Shown in pieces: positions 31,094-38,797 of a stretch of 38,797 bases of DNA. The stretch lies in NCBI GenBank assembly GCA_018064725.1, contig JAGHUQ010000046.1, positions 1 to 38,797 on the forward strand. The letters run 5' to 3'. A program made the translations under genes and the position numbers. The stretch's first letter is position 1. Every line of letters begins with the position of its first letter. This DNA comes from Candidatus Cryptobacteroides caccocaballi (GTDB lineage Bacteria; Bacteroidota; Bacteroidia; Bacteroidales; UBA932). The notes under the pieces were generated by a model that was given only the letters and a program-made list of their open reading frames with translations, did no database searches and was not told the origin of the DNA.

Positions 31094-34000
31094 CTAGAAC
31101 TTAACCTGAATGTTGAAACCCATGTAGCGGCAAGGAACAGTACAGTTGATCTCACCATAAGAACCATTGAGGTCAGTGGTATATCCCTGGTCAGGATCAA
31201 TGTAGCAGTTGCTCTTAGGAGTCCATGTGAAGAGGTTGTTACCTACAGCTGAGAGTCTCACGCCCTGGAGCTTCATTGCAGAAACCCACTTCTCTGGGAG
31301 GTTGTATGAAATGCTGAGCTCACGGAGCTTTGCGTAAGTACGCTCAACGAGCTTACAGAGACCACCATCGATAGGGTATGAGTTGTTACCGTTCATATAG
31401 TACTGGTAAGTTGACTCATAGAGGGTGATAGGAGTATTGTTCTCTGCATAGCTACCATCAGCAAGCTGAACTACTGAGTTAGGAACTACGAATGCCCTAC
31501 GATCGTTGTATGTGTTCTCGATAGAGTTACCGGTGAACCAGAGGAGGGTCTTGGTACGGCTGTACATGTAACCACCGTAACGTACGTCGAACGCAGCTGA
31601 AACGGTGAAGCCCTTGTAGCTGATAGAGGTGTTGATACCACCGGTCCACTTGTTCTGGATATTGAGGCCAGTCTCAAGCTTATCGGTAGACTGGAGAGGA
31701 AGACCATCCTCACCAACTACGATCTTACCGTCATCAGTCTTGATAGGGAGTGTAGTATAGATAGTACCGAGAGGCTTACCCTGCTCAGCGAAGATTGCTA
31801 CGTCATCGTAAGACACAAGCTGTGACTTACCACCGTCGAGGCCCTCAGGAAGGCTTACGACCTTGTTGTAGTTCTTTGCCCAGTTGATATCGAGATCCCA
31901 CTCGAAGTCCCTTGTCTTGACAGGAACGGTAGTGAGGAGAAGCTCGACACCATTGTTCCTTACCTTACCGAAGTTGATTACCATGGTAGAGTATCCGGTA
32001 GCAGGGTCAGAAGGGAGCTTGAAGATCTGCATGTCAGAAGTCCTGTCATAGTAAGCAGCATCAATACCAATGCGGCCGTTGAAGAACTGGAGATTTGCAC
32101 CAACCTCGAACTCAGAAGTCATCTCAGGAGAGAGGTTACCTGAAGCGAGTGAAGACTGCGCCATGTAAGCATTGTAACCGTTGAATGGGAATCCAAGGTC
32201 ACTTCCGAGGTAGCCTGCTGCATAACCCTGTACGAACACTGCGTTGGTGAGATATGCGTTAGGGTCGTTACCTGTCTTACCATAAGCGAGACGGAGCTTA
32301 CCGAAAGAGAGCACCTTATTGATGTTGAAGGTGTTGGTGAAGATCCAGCTGAGGGTCGCACCTGGGTAGAAGTAATGGTTGTTAGCCTTTGGAAGGGTTG
32401 ATGACCAGTCGTTACGAGCAGTAACGTTGAGATATACCTGATCGTCCCAACCGAGCTGAAGGTCGCCGAAGAGACCGATGCTCCTTCTGAGAGACTGGCT
32501 CTCTGATGCAGTAGGAAGGCTTGAGGTATTGCTGAGATCCCAGAATCCGGTGTCGAAGGTAAGGCCAGTCACACCTGCGCGGAGAGATGTCGATCCACGC
32601 TCGTTGATATTGGCACCAATGGTTGCATTAACCTCGAACCTGTTGTCGAAATACCTGTCATTGAAGTTTGCGAGGAAATCGTGGTTGGTCTCATGATACC
32701 TTCCGTAAGTCGCGCTTACTGAACCCTCCTGGTTGGTAGAGCTTGAGTTGGTATATGAAGGATCCATCGCGATCTGGTACATGGTGTTCTTACCATCATA
32801 GTCGGTATAGTCAAGACCGTACCTGTAAGTGAAGGTGAGCTGCTTGATAGGCTTCACCTCTACCTGTACCTTACCGAAGATCTTCTTGAGGTCTGTGCGG
32901 TTGTATGAGTTGTCGATGATCCAGTATGGGTTGGTGATACCATAAGGAGTGAACCAACCTTCTGGCCTGTTGAATACGCTACTGAGATCCTGAGCATCGA
33001 TGAAGCTGATGTCACGTCCTGCCTGATAGAGACCCTCGAGAATAGACTGCTGACCTGAACCCTGGCTGACCTGATCGGTCCTCTGGGTGGTGAAGTTGAG
33101 CGATGCGTCGAACTTGAGCCACTCCTTAGCCTGATGGCTTCCGCGGAAGCTGAAGGTGTTCTTGTCATAAGTATCCTTGTTCCTTGGAAGAATACCGTCA
33201 TCGTGGATCTTTGAGAATGAAGTGAAGTAAGTGGTCCTGTCTGAGCCGCCAGAAACCGATACGCTGGTGTTATACTGTACACCTGTGTCATAGAAGTTCC
33301 TGATATTGTTAGGAACAGCAGCGTAATTCTTCGCCATCTGAGAGTTGTCAACTACAGGACCGTAAACCCTGAACTGATCGTTGAAGGCTGGACCCCATGA
33401 ACCGTTCTCATCGAGGGTGAGGTTACCATCCCAACCAGTACCAAACTTGTTCTGGAACTCAGGAAGAGTAGAAACTGAAGAGAACTGCATACCTGCGTTA
33501 ACCTCGATCTCAGTTCTTACCTTGTTCTTACCAGACTTGGTGTTGATGAGGATGACACCACCGGCTGCACGGCTACCGTAGAGAGCGGTTGCTGCTGCAC
33601 CCTTGAGGATGGTCATTGACTCGATGTCGTCGTTGTTGATTGAGCCGACACCTGCACCGAGGTTACCATAACCTGCTGCGGTGTTGTAGATGGTAAGGCT
33701 CTGCATAGGCACACCGTCAATAACGTAGAGTGGCTGGTTAGAGTTTCCGATAGAGCTGAAACCACGGATTACGACTGATGCCTGAGCACCAGCAGTGGTA
33801 GCAGAACTAGAAATCTGAACACCGGCAACCTTACCTGCTACTGAAGCAACGGCGTTGCTTCCACGGGTGGCGGTAAGATCATCACTCTTGACAGTAGTCG
33901 CCGAGTAACCGAGAGACTTCTCTGACTTAGTGATACCGAGTGCAGTAACGACAACCTCATCGAGGGCCATTGCATCGTCCTGCATGGTTACATTGATGAC

Positions 34001-34264
34001 TGCATGGTCACCTACGACAACTGACTGAGACTTCATTCCAAAGAATGTGAACTCGAGAACGTCAGATGCTGCAGCTGAAAGTACATAAGTACCGTCCACG
34101 CCTGTCACAGTACCGGTAGTGGTTCCCCTAAGCATAACGGATGCACCTGGAACAGGATCACCGTTCGCGTCAGTCACCTTACCGGAAATCTGCTTGTTCT
34201 GCGCTGACACCATTACGGCTGCTCCTACAAGAGCGATCAGCGCCAATGCGATTTTCTTTAACAT
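31094..34264 (-). CDS. SusC/RagA-family TonB-linked outer-membrane transporter
   Basis: A 1056-residue TonB-dependent importer. It has a signal peptide (MLKKIALALIALVGAAVMVSAQ), a carboxypeptidase-regulatory-like domain (ISGKVTDANGDPVPGASVMLRG, about 25-100), the SusC/RagA signature region MALDEVVVTALGI at about 115, a plug domain with DGVPMQSL and SMTILKGAAATALYG, and a long beta barrel ending in FNIQVKF. An upstream in-frame extension to 34369 carries no signal peptide and crosses the promoter, so 34264 is the start. A -33/-7 promoter lies about 40 bases upstream. It heads the four-gene operon. No anti-sigma or hybrid two-component regulator is adjacent. Confidence 0.95.
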   Translation of the reverse strand: MLKKIALALIALVGAAVMVSAQNKQISGKVTDANGDPVPGASVMLRGTTTGTVTGVDGTYVLSAAASDVLEFTFFGMKSQSVVVGDHAVINVTMQDDAMALDEVVVTALGITKSEKSLGYSATTVKSDDLTATRGSNAVASVAGKVAGVQISSSATTAGAQASVVIRGFSSIGNSNQPLYVIDGVPMQSLTIYNTAAGYGNLGAGVGSINNDDIESMTILKGAAATALYGSRAAGGVILINTKSGKNKVRTEIEVNAGMQFSSVSTLPEFQNKFGTGWDGNLTLDENGSWGPAFNDQFRVYGPVVDNSQMAKNYAAVPNNIRNFYDTGVQYNTSVSVSGGSDRTTYFTSFSKIHDDGILPRNKDTYDKNTFSFRGSHQAKEWLKFDASLNFTTQRTDQVSQGSGQQSILEGLYQAGRDISFIDAQDLSSVFNRPEGWFTPYGITNPYWIIDNSYNRTDLKKIFGKVQVEVKPIKQLTFTYRYGLDYTDYDGKNTMYQIAMDPSYTNSSSTNQEGSVSATYGRYHETNHDFLANFNDRYFDNRFEVNATIGANINERGSTSLRAGVTGLTFDTGFWDLSNTSSLPTASESQSLRRSIGLFGDLQLGWDDQVYLNVTARNDWSSTLPKANNHYFYPGATLSWIFTNTFNINKVLSFGKLRLAYGKTGNDPNAYLTNAVFVQGYAAGYLGSDLGFPFNGYNAYMAQSSLASGNLSPEMTSEFEVGANLQFFNGRIGIDAAYYDRTSDMQIFKLPSDPATGYSTMVINFGKVRNNGVELLLTTVPVKTRDFEWDLDINWAKNYNKVVSLPEGLDGGKSQLVSYDDVAIFAEQGKPLGTIYTTLPIKTDDGKIVVGEDGLPLQSTDKLETGLNIQNKWTGGINTSISYKGFTVSAAFDVRYGGYMYSRTKTLLWFTGNSIENTYNDRRAFVVPNSVVQLADGSYAENNTPITLYESTYQYYMNGNNSYPIDGGLCKLVERTYAKLRELSISYNLPEKWVSAMKLQGVRLSAVGNNLFTWTPKSNCYIDPDQGYTTDLNGSYGEINCTVPCRYMGFNIQVKF

Positions 34265-34301
34265 AATAAACTGAACTTTATTAAAAATAATGTTTAAAGG
34301 A

Positions 34302-34332
34302 CAAAAATATGACAAAAAATATTGAATTGCAA
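34302..34332 (-). promoter_or_regulatory. Promoter of the SusCD operon (-33 and -7)
   Basis: The minus strand has TATTTTTG (34309 down to 34302), an exact TAnnTTTG -7 box, preceded after 19 bases by TTGC (34332 down to 34329) in the place of the TTTG -33 element. The predicted transcript start near 34296 gives a leader of about 32 A/T-rich bases. Confidence 0.6.
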
Positions 34333-34586
34333 CTACTTGGACAACACAATCGCAGCATACGATGTGCATATAATAAAAGTTTTTATTAAGTATTTAAACT
34401 AATTTTTCAGCTAACATTTCACTCTATAATAATAATTTCAATATTGCATACAGATTAAAACTAAAGAAAAAAATTTAAAAAGTATGTCAAATATATCCTC
34501 AACGAAAATTCTCTCTGTCGCACGGGCATTTGGCACAGAATTGGATATATGGATTATCGACATAAATACTGAACTGAACAACATAA
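34333..34586. other. A/T-rich gene-free region between the SusCD operon and the methyltransferase terminator
   Basis: No credible gene is present; a short plus-strand frame beginning at 34484 runs antisense into the methyltransferase and resembles nothing. The first 150 bases are much more A/T-rich than the coding sequence around them, with runs such as TTTTTATTAAG and AAAAAAATTTAAAAAG. This is a natural place for regulators of the SusCD operon to bind, but no clear operator repeat was seen. Confidence 0.5.
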
Positions 34587-34620
34587 ACCCCGCTTCCGGT
34601 CGTGAGATCAGAAGCGGGGT
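34587..34620 (-). terminator. Terminator hairpin of the methyltransferase gene
   Basis: ACCCCGCTTC (34587-34596) pairs perfectly with GAAGCGGGGT (34611-34620) around a 14-base loop. On the minus strand the stem is followed by TTATGTTGTT, moderately T-rich. It lies 29 bases after the methyltransferase stop codon. Confidence 0.7.
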
Positions 34621-34649
34621 ATCTTCTATATTTCGAAGTCCGAAATTTT

Positions 34650-35576
34650 CTATCTGCGAAGTCTCACGACTACGCTCAGAGGAAGCTTCTTTCCGAACGA
34701 ATCCTCAAGCACGAGTTCTCCGTAGTCCAGGGACTTGTACTGCTTGCCGAAAGCCTCGCGGACGATGGTCTCGCCGAGCACGGCGCTGTAGCCGTTGGAA
34801 TAGAGGTTGAGAACCATGAAGCTGTCCTCCGGGGCAAGAATCGCCGCCACCTGCCTGAGCATGTCGAAGAGGCACTCGTCGAGCTTCCACTTCTCACCGT
34901 CCGGACCATGTCCGTATGCGGGAGGATCGAGTATGATGCCTTGATAGACATTACCCCTCTTCGCCTCTCGCTTTGCGAACTTGAGCGCGTCCTCCACTAT
35001 CCAGCGGATGTTGTCGAGATGGCTGTTCTCCATATTACCGCGGGCCCATGTCACCACCTGACGGACTGAATCGAGATGGGTGACATCCGCACCGGCCGCC
35101 TTGGCTGCAAGGGAAGCCGCACCGGTATACGCAAAAAGGTTGAGTACCTTCGGGGTCGGCTTACCGTCCGCCTTGGCCTTCTCGACCAGCTCGCGCGTGT
35201 TCCTATATATATATTCCCAGTTTGAGGCCTGCTCAGGGAAGACACCGACGTGCTTGAATGAAGTAAGTCCGAGCCTCAAGGTAAAGTCAAGGCCCTTCTG
35301 TCCGCCACCGTAGCGGATATACCACTGATCGTCCATCTTCCTGCGCCTGTCCCAGGTACCGCTGTCCTCCTTGCCGGCCTTTGCGAAGCCTGCGCCGGGG
35401 GTGAAACGGGTATGGATGAGCTTGTCCCACTGCTGCTCGGACATGGACTTGCCCCACAGGGCCTTTGGCTCAGGACGAGCAAGGTAATAGCTGCCGAAGC
35501 GCTCAAGCTTTTCGAAGTTGCCTGAGTCTACAAGTTCATAATCCTTCCAGAATTTGCCGGGAATTTCAATAGTCAT
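34650..35576 (-). CDS. Class I SAM-dependent methyltransferase (RlmI/RlmL-like rRNA methyltransferase family)
   Basis: A 308-residue methyltransferase. The SAM-binding motif I is LNLFAYTGAASLAAKAAGA at about 142-160, the acidic VTHLDS strand follows, and the motif IV-like DPPAYGHGP lies at about 219-227, similar to the DPPxF of RlmI-type 23S rRNA cytosine methyltransferases. The N-terminal 100 residues hold no PUA domain. The family and fold are clear, while the exact target base is not. It starts 6 bases before the cstA stop side, that is, directly downstream of cstA, and probably shares its transcript. A hairpin terminator follows. Confidence 0.9.
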   Translation of the reverse strand: MTIEIPGKFWKDYELVDSGNFEKLERFGSYYLARPEPKALWGKSMSEQQWDKLIHTRFTPGAGFAKAGKEDSGTWDRRRKMDDQWYIRYGGGQKGLDFTLRLGLTSFKHVGVFPEQASNWEYIYRNTRELVEKAKADGKPTPKVLNLFAYTGAASLAAKAAGADVTHLDSVRQVVTWARGNMENSHLDNIRWIVEDALKFAKREAKRGNVYQGIILDPPAYGHGPDGEKWKLDECLFDMLRQVAAILAPEDSFMVLNLYSNGYSAVLGETIVREAFGKQYKSLDYGELVLEDSFGKKLPLSVVVRLRR

Positions 35577-35582
35577 GTCTGA

Positions 35583-37040
35583 TTACTTTTTTCTGCCGAA
35601 ACAATACCACGAATAGAACAGTGCAATGCTGGCGCAGGAAACGATGGCTGCGATCCAGCCGGACCATCCCATCGGGAGATTGAATCCGATCTTGGCTGTG
35701 CTTATGTAGGTGATGCACACCGTGGTCATGAACACTGCCGGAATGAATGTTATGAGATATGCGAACTTTCCCCTTTCCTTCACCAGGAACGAAGTCAACG
35801 CCCAGAGGGTGAAGCAGGAGAGAGCCTGATTTGCAAGTGCGAAATAACGCCAGATGATGTTGAATCCGTCCTCGTTGGCGATATTGAACCAAAGGATGAG
35901 CGCAGTCACCGCGAAGAGAGGGATGACGATACGCAGACGGTTCGAGATAGGCTTCTGGTCATATTTGAAGACATCCGCGATTATGAGACGAGCACTGCGG
36001 AGAGCAGTATCGCCGCTGGTGATAGGAGCTGCGACCACACCCAGAAGGGCAAGTACACTGCCGGCGACGCCAAGCCATGCACGGCTGACGTCAGATACGA
36101 CCTTAGGTGCTGCTGCGCTCATAGTGGAGCCGACCTCCTCCGCACCGCCGTCGAAGAAGAAGTAAGAAGCCACCGCAGCCCATGTGAGAGCGACCATTCC
36201 CTCAACGATCACAGTGCCGTAGAACACCGGACGGCCGAGTTTCTCATTGGTGAGGCAACGGGCCATGAGGGTGCTCTGGGTGGCATGGAAACCACTGATT
36301 GCACCGCAGGCCACGGTGATGCAAAGGCATGGGAAGATGCTCTGTCCATTGAGGCCCACAGAAGGTCCGCGATTGCCCAGTCCCTGCCAGAACTCAGGGA
36401 TTACAGGCCACTTCACGAAGAGCCCGACCATCATAGCAATAGCCATGAAGATAAGGGCGAACGCAAAGAGCGGGTATATCTTGCCGATGATCTTATCGAT
36501 AGGAACGAGGGTCGCGAGGACATAGTAGACGATGATCACGCCGACCCATATCATGACTGCGTTGAAGCTGCCGTCGCCGAGAAGATCACCGAGGATGGAA
36601 GCCGGGCTGTATACGAACACGGCACCGACGAGGACGAGGAGCACCACGCAGAAAGTGAGCATCACAGCGCGGGTGGTCTTTCCGAGGTAGCGTCCCACGA
36701 TGGTCGGAAGGTCGATTCCGCCGTTCCTGATGCTGACCATTCCCGAAAGATAGTCATGGACGGCACCGGCGAAGATACAGCCGAAAACCACCCACAGATA
36801 GCAAGAGGGGCCGAACTTCGCACCCATGATGGCACCGAAGATAGGACCGGTTCCCGCGATGTTCAGGAACTGGACCATGAAAACTTTCCATACGGGCATA
36901 GGGACATAGTCCACACCGTCATTGATCGCCACCGCCGGAGTGAGCCTTTCGGAGTCCGGGCCGAAGATTTTCTGTACGAACTTGCCATAGAAGATGTATC
37001 CTAACACCAGGGCAAGCATGCTTATGAGATAAGAGTACAT
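35583..37040 (-). CDS. cstA: CstA-family carbon starvation transporter (short form)
   Basis: A 485-residue inner-membrane transporter with about a dozen helices. The N-terminal region has the CstA hallmarks VPMPVWKVFMVQFLNIAGTG and GPIFGAIMGAKFGP, and later FHATQSTLMARCL. CstA proteins import peptides or pyruvate when carbon is scarce. This form is shorter than the E. coli protein of about 700 residues, as is usual in Bacteroidota. The gene lies 30 bases after a DUF4249 gene; a -7 box overlaps that gene's stop codon, so it may be expressed on its own, followed by the methyltransferase. Confidence 0.93.
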   Translation of the reverse strand: MYSYLISMLALVLGYIFYGKFVQKIFGPDSERLTPAVAINDGVDYVPMPVWKVFMVQFLNIAGTGPIFGAIMGAKFGPSCYLWVVFGCIFAGAVHDYLSGMVSIRNGGIDLPTIVGRYLGKTTRAVMLTFCVVLLVLVGAVFVYSPASILGDLLGDGSFNAVMIWVGVIIVYYVLATLVPIDKIIGKIYPLFAFALIFMAIAMMVGLFVKWPVIPEFWQGLGNRGPSVGLNGQSIFPCLCITVACGAISGFHATQSTLMARCLTNEKLGRPVFYGTVIVEGMVALTWAAVASYFFFDGGAEEVGSTMSAAAPKVVSDVSRAWLGVAGSVLALLGVVAAPITSGDTALRSARLIIADVFKYDQKPISNRLRIVIPLFAVTALILWFNIANEDGFNIIWRYFALANQALSCFTLWALTSFLVKERGKFAYLITFIPAVFMTTVCITYISTAKIGFNLPMGWSGWIAAIVSCASIALFYSWYCFGRKK

Positions 37041-37065
37041 GGGGAGGTTGAAATATTTAAGTCCG

Positions 37066-37073
37066 CAAAATTA
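37066..37073 (-). promoter_or_regulatory. -7 promoter box for cstA
   Basis: The minus strand reads TAATTTTG, an exact TAnnTTTG match, 25 bases before the cstA start codon. Its first three bases are the TAA stop codon of the upstream DUF4249 gene, so the promoter is embedded in the gene end. Confidence 0.5.
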
Positions 37074-38072
37074 ATAATTAATAGGTAAAACCATGTCCTT
37101 TTTCCGGTATGCACCCACGGCGCCGAATCCTCCGGAGATGCCCGAATATGTGTATGAAACGGCTGAGATACCCGCCATCATCGAACCTGTATTGATCTCA
37201 TAGAGGGCTCTCATGAACTTATATGCCTCAGGAGAGAGCTTATATACGGAAAGCTGGTAATCGCCGCTGTAGCAGGCTCCCTTCAGTTCCAGCACGACAG
37301 CCTTGAAGGTGTTGTCCTGCTCCTTTATGCTGAGGTCATCGAAGAACACCAGATTATCTGAGAATGCCAGAGACAGGAATCCGAGCTGGCTGAAAAGACG
37401 TGGCTGAATGCTCGTCCTGAGTCCATTTCCGATTTCGAGGCCCAGGAGATCCAGGTAGTCTCCCGTGACGAGCTCGGTCCCACCGCCTTCTTCCGGAGAA
37501 ATCTCACGGTGCATCTCGAACTCTCTCTTGAGAACGACTCCGTAATAATCCCTGGTCGCAGGGTTATCATTTATCTTCACGGAAAGGATGCTGTCCTTGC
37601 TGACCTCCGCGCTGACCACCTCTACCGCACCCGGGGCAACAGTACGTCCGATGGCATCAGGATAACCCTTTGCCGATGCATGTACCTCTACAACGTCACC
37701 CTCTGTCAAATCTTCGATGACGGCAGTAAAGAAGTCTTTAGGGAAAGCTTCGTCAGATCCCACCGGAGCTTCGAACCTGGTAAGCGTTATCTCCTCTCCG
37801 TTGACCGTAGCGGAAACTTCCAGCTCGTCAAGCACCGGAACCTGAGTTCCCTCTGTCTTCGATGAACTTGGGACATAGTCTCCGACAGGCACTGTTCCAT
37901 ATATGCTGACACACACGAGTGTGTTTCTTCCATTTCCATACCCCTGGTTGACCATACAGTCAACCACAAGCATCGGAGCCTCATGGGTACCCTTCAGGTC
38001 GAAGTCATACTCACAGCCCATGACGACGGTCGCCACGAAAACGAAAAGAATATATCGTACAAAACTTCTCAT
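37071..38072 (-). CDS. DUF4249 domain-containing lipoprotein
   Basis: A 333-residue lipoprotein (lipobox VVMGC, Cys20) with the beta-rich DUF4249 fold: an early LVVDCMVNQGYGNGRNTLV strand and repeated Ig-like strands such as EVHASAKGYPDAIGRTV. The family is specific to Bacteroidota and nearly always sits next to a TonB-dependent receptor; its function is unknown, probably at the outer membrane. The start codon overlaps the receptor stop codon in an ATGA junction, so the two are translationally coupled. Confidence 0.9.
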   Translation of the reverse strand: MRSFVRYILFVFVATVVMGCEYDFDLKGTHEAPMLVVDCMVNQGYGNGRNTLVCVSIYGTVPVGDYVPSSSKTEGTQVPVLDELEVSATVNGEEITLTRFEAPVGSDEAFPKDFFTAVIEDLTEGDVVEVHASAKGYPDAIGRTVAPGAVEVVSAEVSKDSILSVKINDNPATRDYYGVVLKREFEMHREISPEEGGGTELVTGDYLDLLGLEIGNGLRTSIQPRLFSQLGFLSLAFSDNLVFFDDLSIKEQDNTFKAVVLELKGACYSGDYQLSVYKLSPEAYKFMRALYEINTGSMMAGISAVSYTYSGISGGFGAVGAYRKKDMVLPINY

Positions 38073-38797
38073 CAGAACTTCAATGTATAGCTGAACGACG
38101 GTATAATAGGAAGGAGTCCCATCGCCACACCGTGATATGGGGTCATGGTATCAGTAGTCACGTCGTATACTCCCATCTTGGCATAAGCCATGATCGGATT
38201 CATCCTGCAATAGACGTTATATATGCTGACATTCCAGATGCTCTCGAATCCACGTTTTGTCTGCTTGCGGTAGTTGAATCCGAGATCAAGTCTGTGTACC
38301 GCCGGCATCTGGGCATTGTATGGCGATGAATACATCTCTTCGATTCTTCCGCCCGGGAGGATGGCGACATGCGTCGGCATGGTCCAGCGGTTGCCGCTGT
38401 GGCACACCCACGCAGCCGACAGGTCGATGCGCTCCCCTATCTTCCACGCGCCTTGAATGTTGATCTTGTGTCTGTTGTCATTCCTGTCCGGATACCAGTT
38501 CTCGCAGATGTCTTCGAAGAAGCGCTCCGTCTTGCTGAGAGTATAGTATGCCTCTCCGGTGAAGATGGTTCCATTGTAGATGAACGAAAGCTCGAGTCCA
38601 TAGGAGCGTCCCTTGCCCTGGAGGAAGGTCGTCTCCCAATCATCGATAGGAGGGAACATGGCAGCCTCGCCGCCGTACTCAAGTATATCCCTCATGCTCT
38701 TGTAATAGCCCTCGACGCTGATGGAAATGTCATGCGGAAGGCTGGCATATACGCCGCCCGCTACTTGCTTGGAATGGGAAGGCGCCACCTTCGATGT
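38072..38797 (-). CDS. TonB-dependent receptor, C-terminal barrel part (cut by window edge)
   Basis: The last 241 codons of a larger gene whose 5' end lies beyond 38797. It shows alternating beta-barrel strands (ISISVEGYYKSMRDILEY, GLELSFIYNG, RHKINIQGAWKIGERIDLS, RLDLGFNYRKQTKRG) and ends in SFSYTLKF, with the terminal aromatic residue typical of outer-membrane barrels. The frame is open to the window edge. Pairing with DUF4249 supports a TonB-dependent receptor. The substrate is unknown. Confidence 0.9.
   Translation of the reverse strand, partial: TSKVAPSHSKQVAGGVYASLPHDISISVEGYYKSMRDILEYGGEAAMFPPIDDWETTFLQGKGRSYGLELSFIYNGTIFTGEAYYTLSKTERFFEDICENWYPDRNDNRHKINIQGAWKIGERIDLSAAWVCHSGNRWTMPTHVAILPGGRIEEMYSSPYNAQMPAVHRLDLGFNYRKQTKRGFESIWNVSIYNVYCRMNPIMAYAKMGVYDVTTDTMTPYHGVAMGLLPIIPSFSYTLKF

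Noticed and set aside
34484..34810. Short plus-strand frame beginning in the A/T-rich gap
   Set aside because: It runs antisense through the methyltransferase gene and its terminator; no similarity or ribosome-binding context was seen.

Overview
The window is a chromosomal segment from a member of the Bacteroidota, almost certainly order Bacteroidales. The evidence is a SusC/SusD pair with accessory lipoproteins, a DUF4249 plus TonB-receptor pair, a type IX secretion (T9SS) C-terminal sorting domain next to a PorV-like barrel protein, an RseC-type gene leading an rnf operon, and repeated TAnnTTTG promoter -7 boxes of the Bacteroidota type. The family cannot be fixed from sequence alone. No rRNA, tRNA, CRISPR array, transposase or phage gene was seen; most of the window is ordinary core genome.

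Layout. (1) 1-7301, minus strand: dnaB, a DUF3108 protein, an RseC-like protein, then rnfB-C-D-G-E-A (rnfA cut by the window edge), encoding the ion-pumping ferredoxin:NAD+ oxidoreductase. (2) 7314-10408, minus: two tandem M23 (LytM) envelope peptidases, a MerR-like regulator and a zinc-ribbon coiled-coil protein. (3) 10481-16262, plus: alaS, one long ORF joining an LptF/LptG permease in frame to methionyl-tRNA formyltransferase (Fmt), then thiamine pyrophosphokinase. (4) 16263-19037, minus: an inverted-repeat element, an M3 oligopeptidase lipoprotein and a small zinc-finger protein. (5) 19038-19721: an unusual 336-base intergenic region with 40-bp-phased repeats, then a tail-less SSB. (6) 19850-26461: an MFS nucleoside-type transporter divergent from an operon of tgt, a second LptF/LptG permease, a NapH-NapG-like fused polyferredoxin and a Tat/lipobox aldo-keto reductase with Fe-S clusters. 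(7) 26458-28108, minus: a PorV-like protein and a T9SS-sorted protein. (8) 28188-34264, minus: SusC, SusD, a DUF5012-type lipoprotein and a lipid-binding-domain lipoprotein, probably an outer-membrane peptide importer. (9) 34650-38797, minus: an RlmI-like methyltransferase, CstA, a DUF4249 lipoprotein and the C-terminal part of a TonB-dependent receptor.

How parts work together. Rnf couples ferredoxin and NADH to an ion gradient. The NapH/NapG-like protein and its Fe-S aldo-keto reductase look like a second membrane electron route that ends outside the cytoplasmic membrane. The two LptF/LptG paralogues may be the two halves of one LPS exporter. The SusCD locus, the M3 oligopeptidase and CstA together suggest use of peptides. 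The most unusual items are the LptG-Fmt fusion, the NapHG-like fusion with its lipoprotein reductase, the lipobox plus T9SS-sorting protein, and two structured intergenic regions (16332-16455 and 19129-19280).
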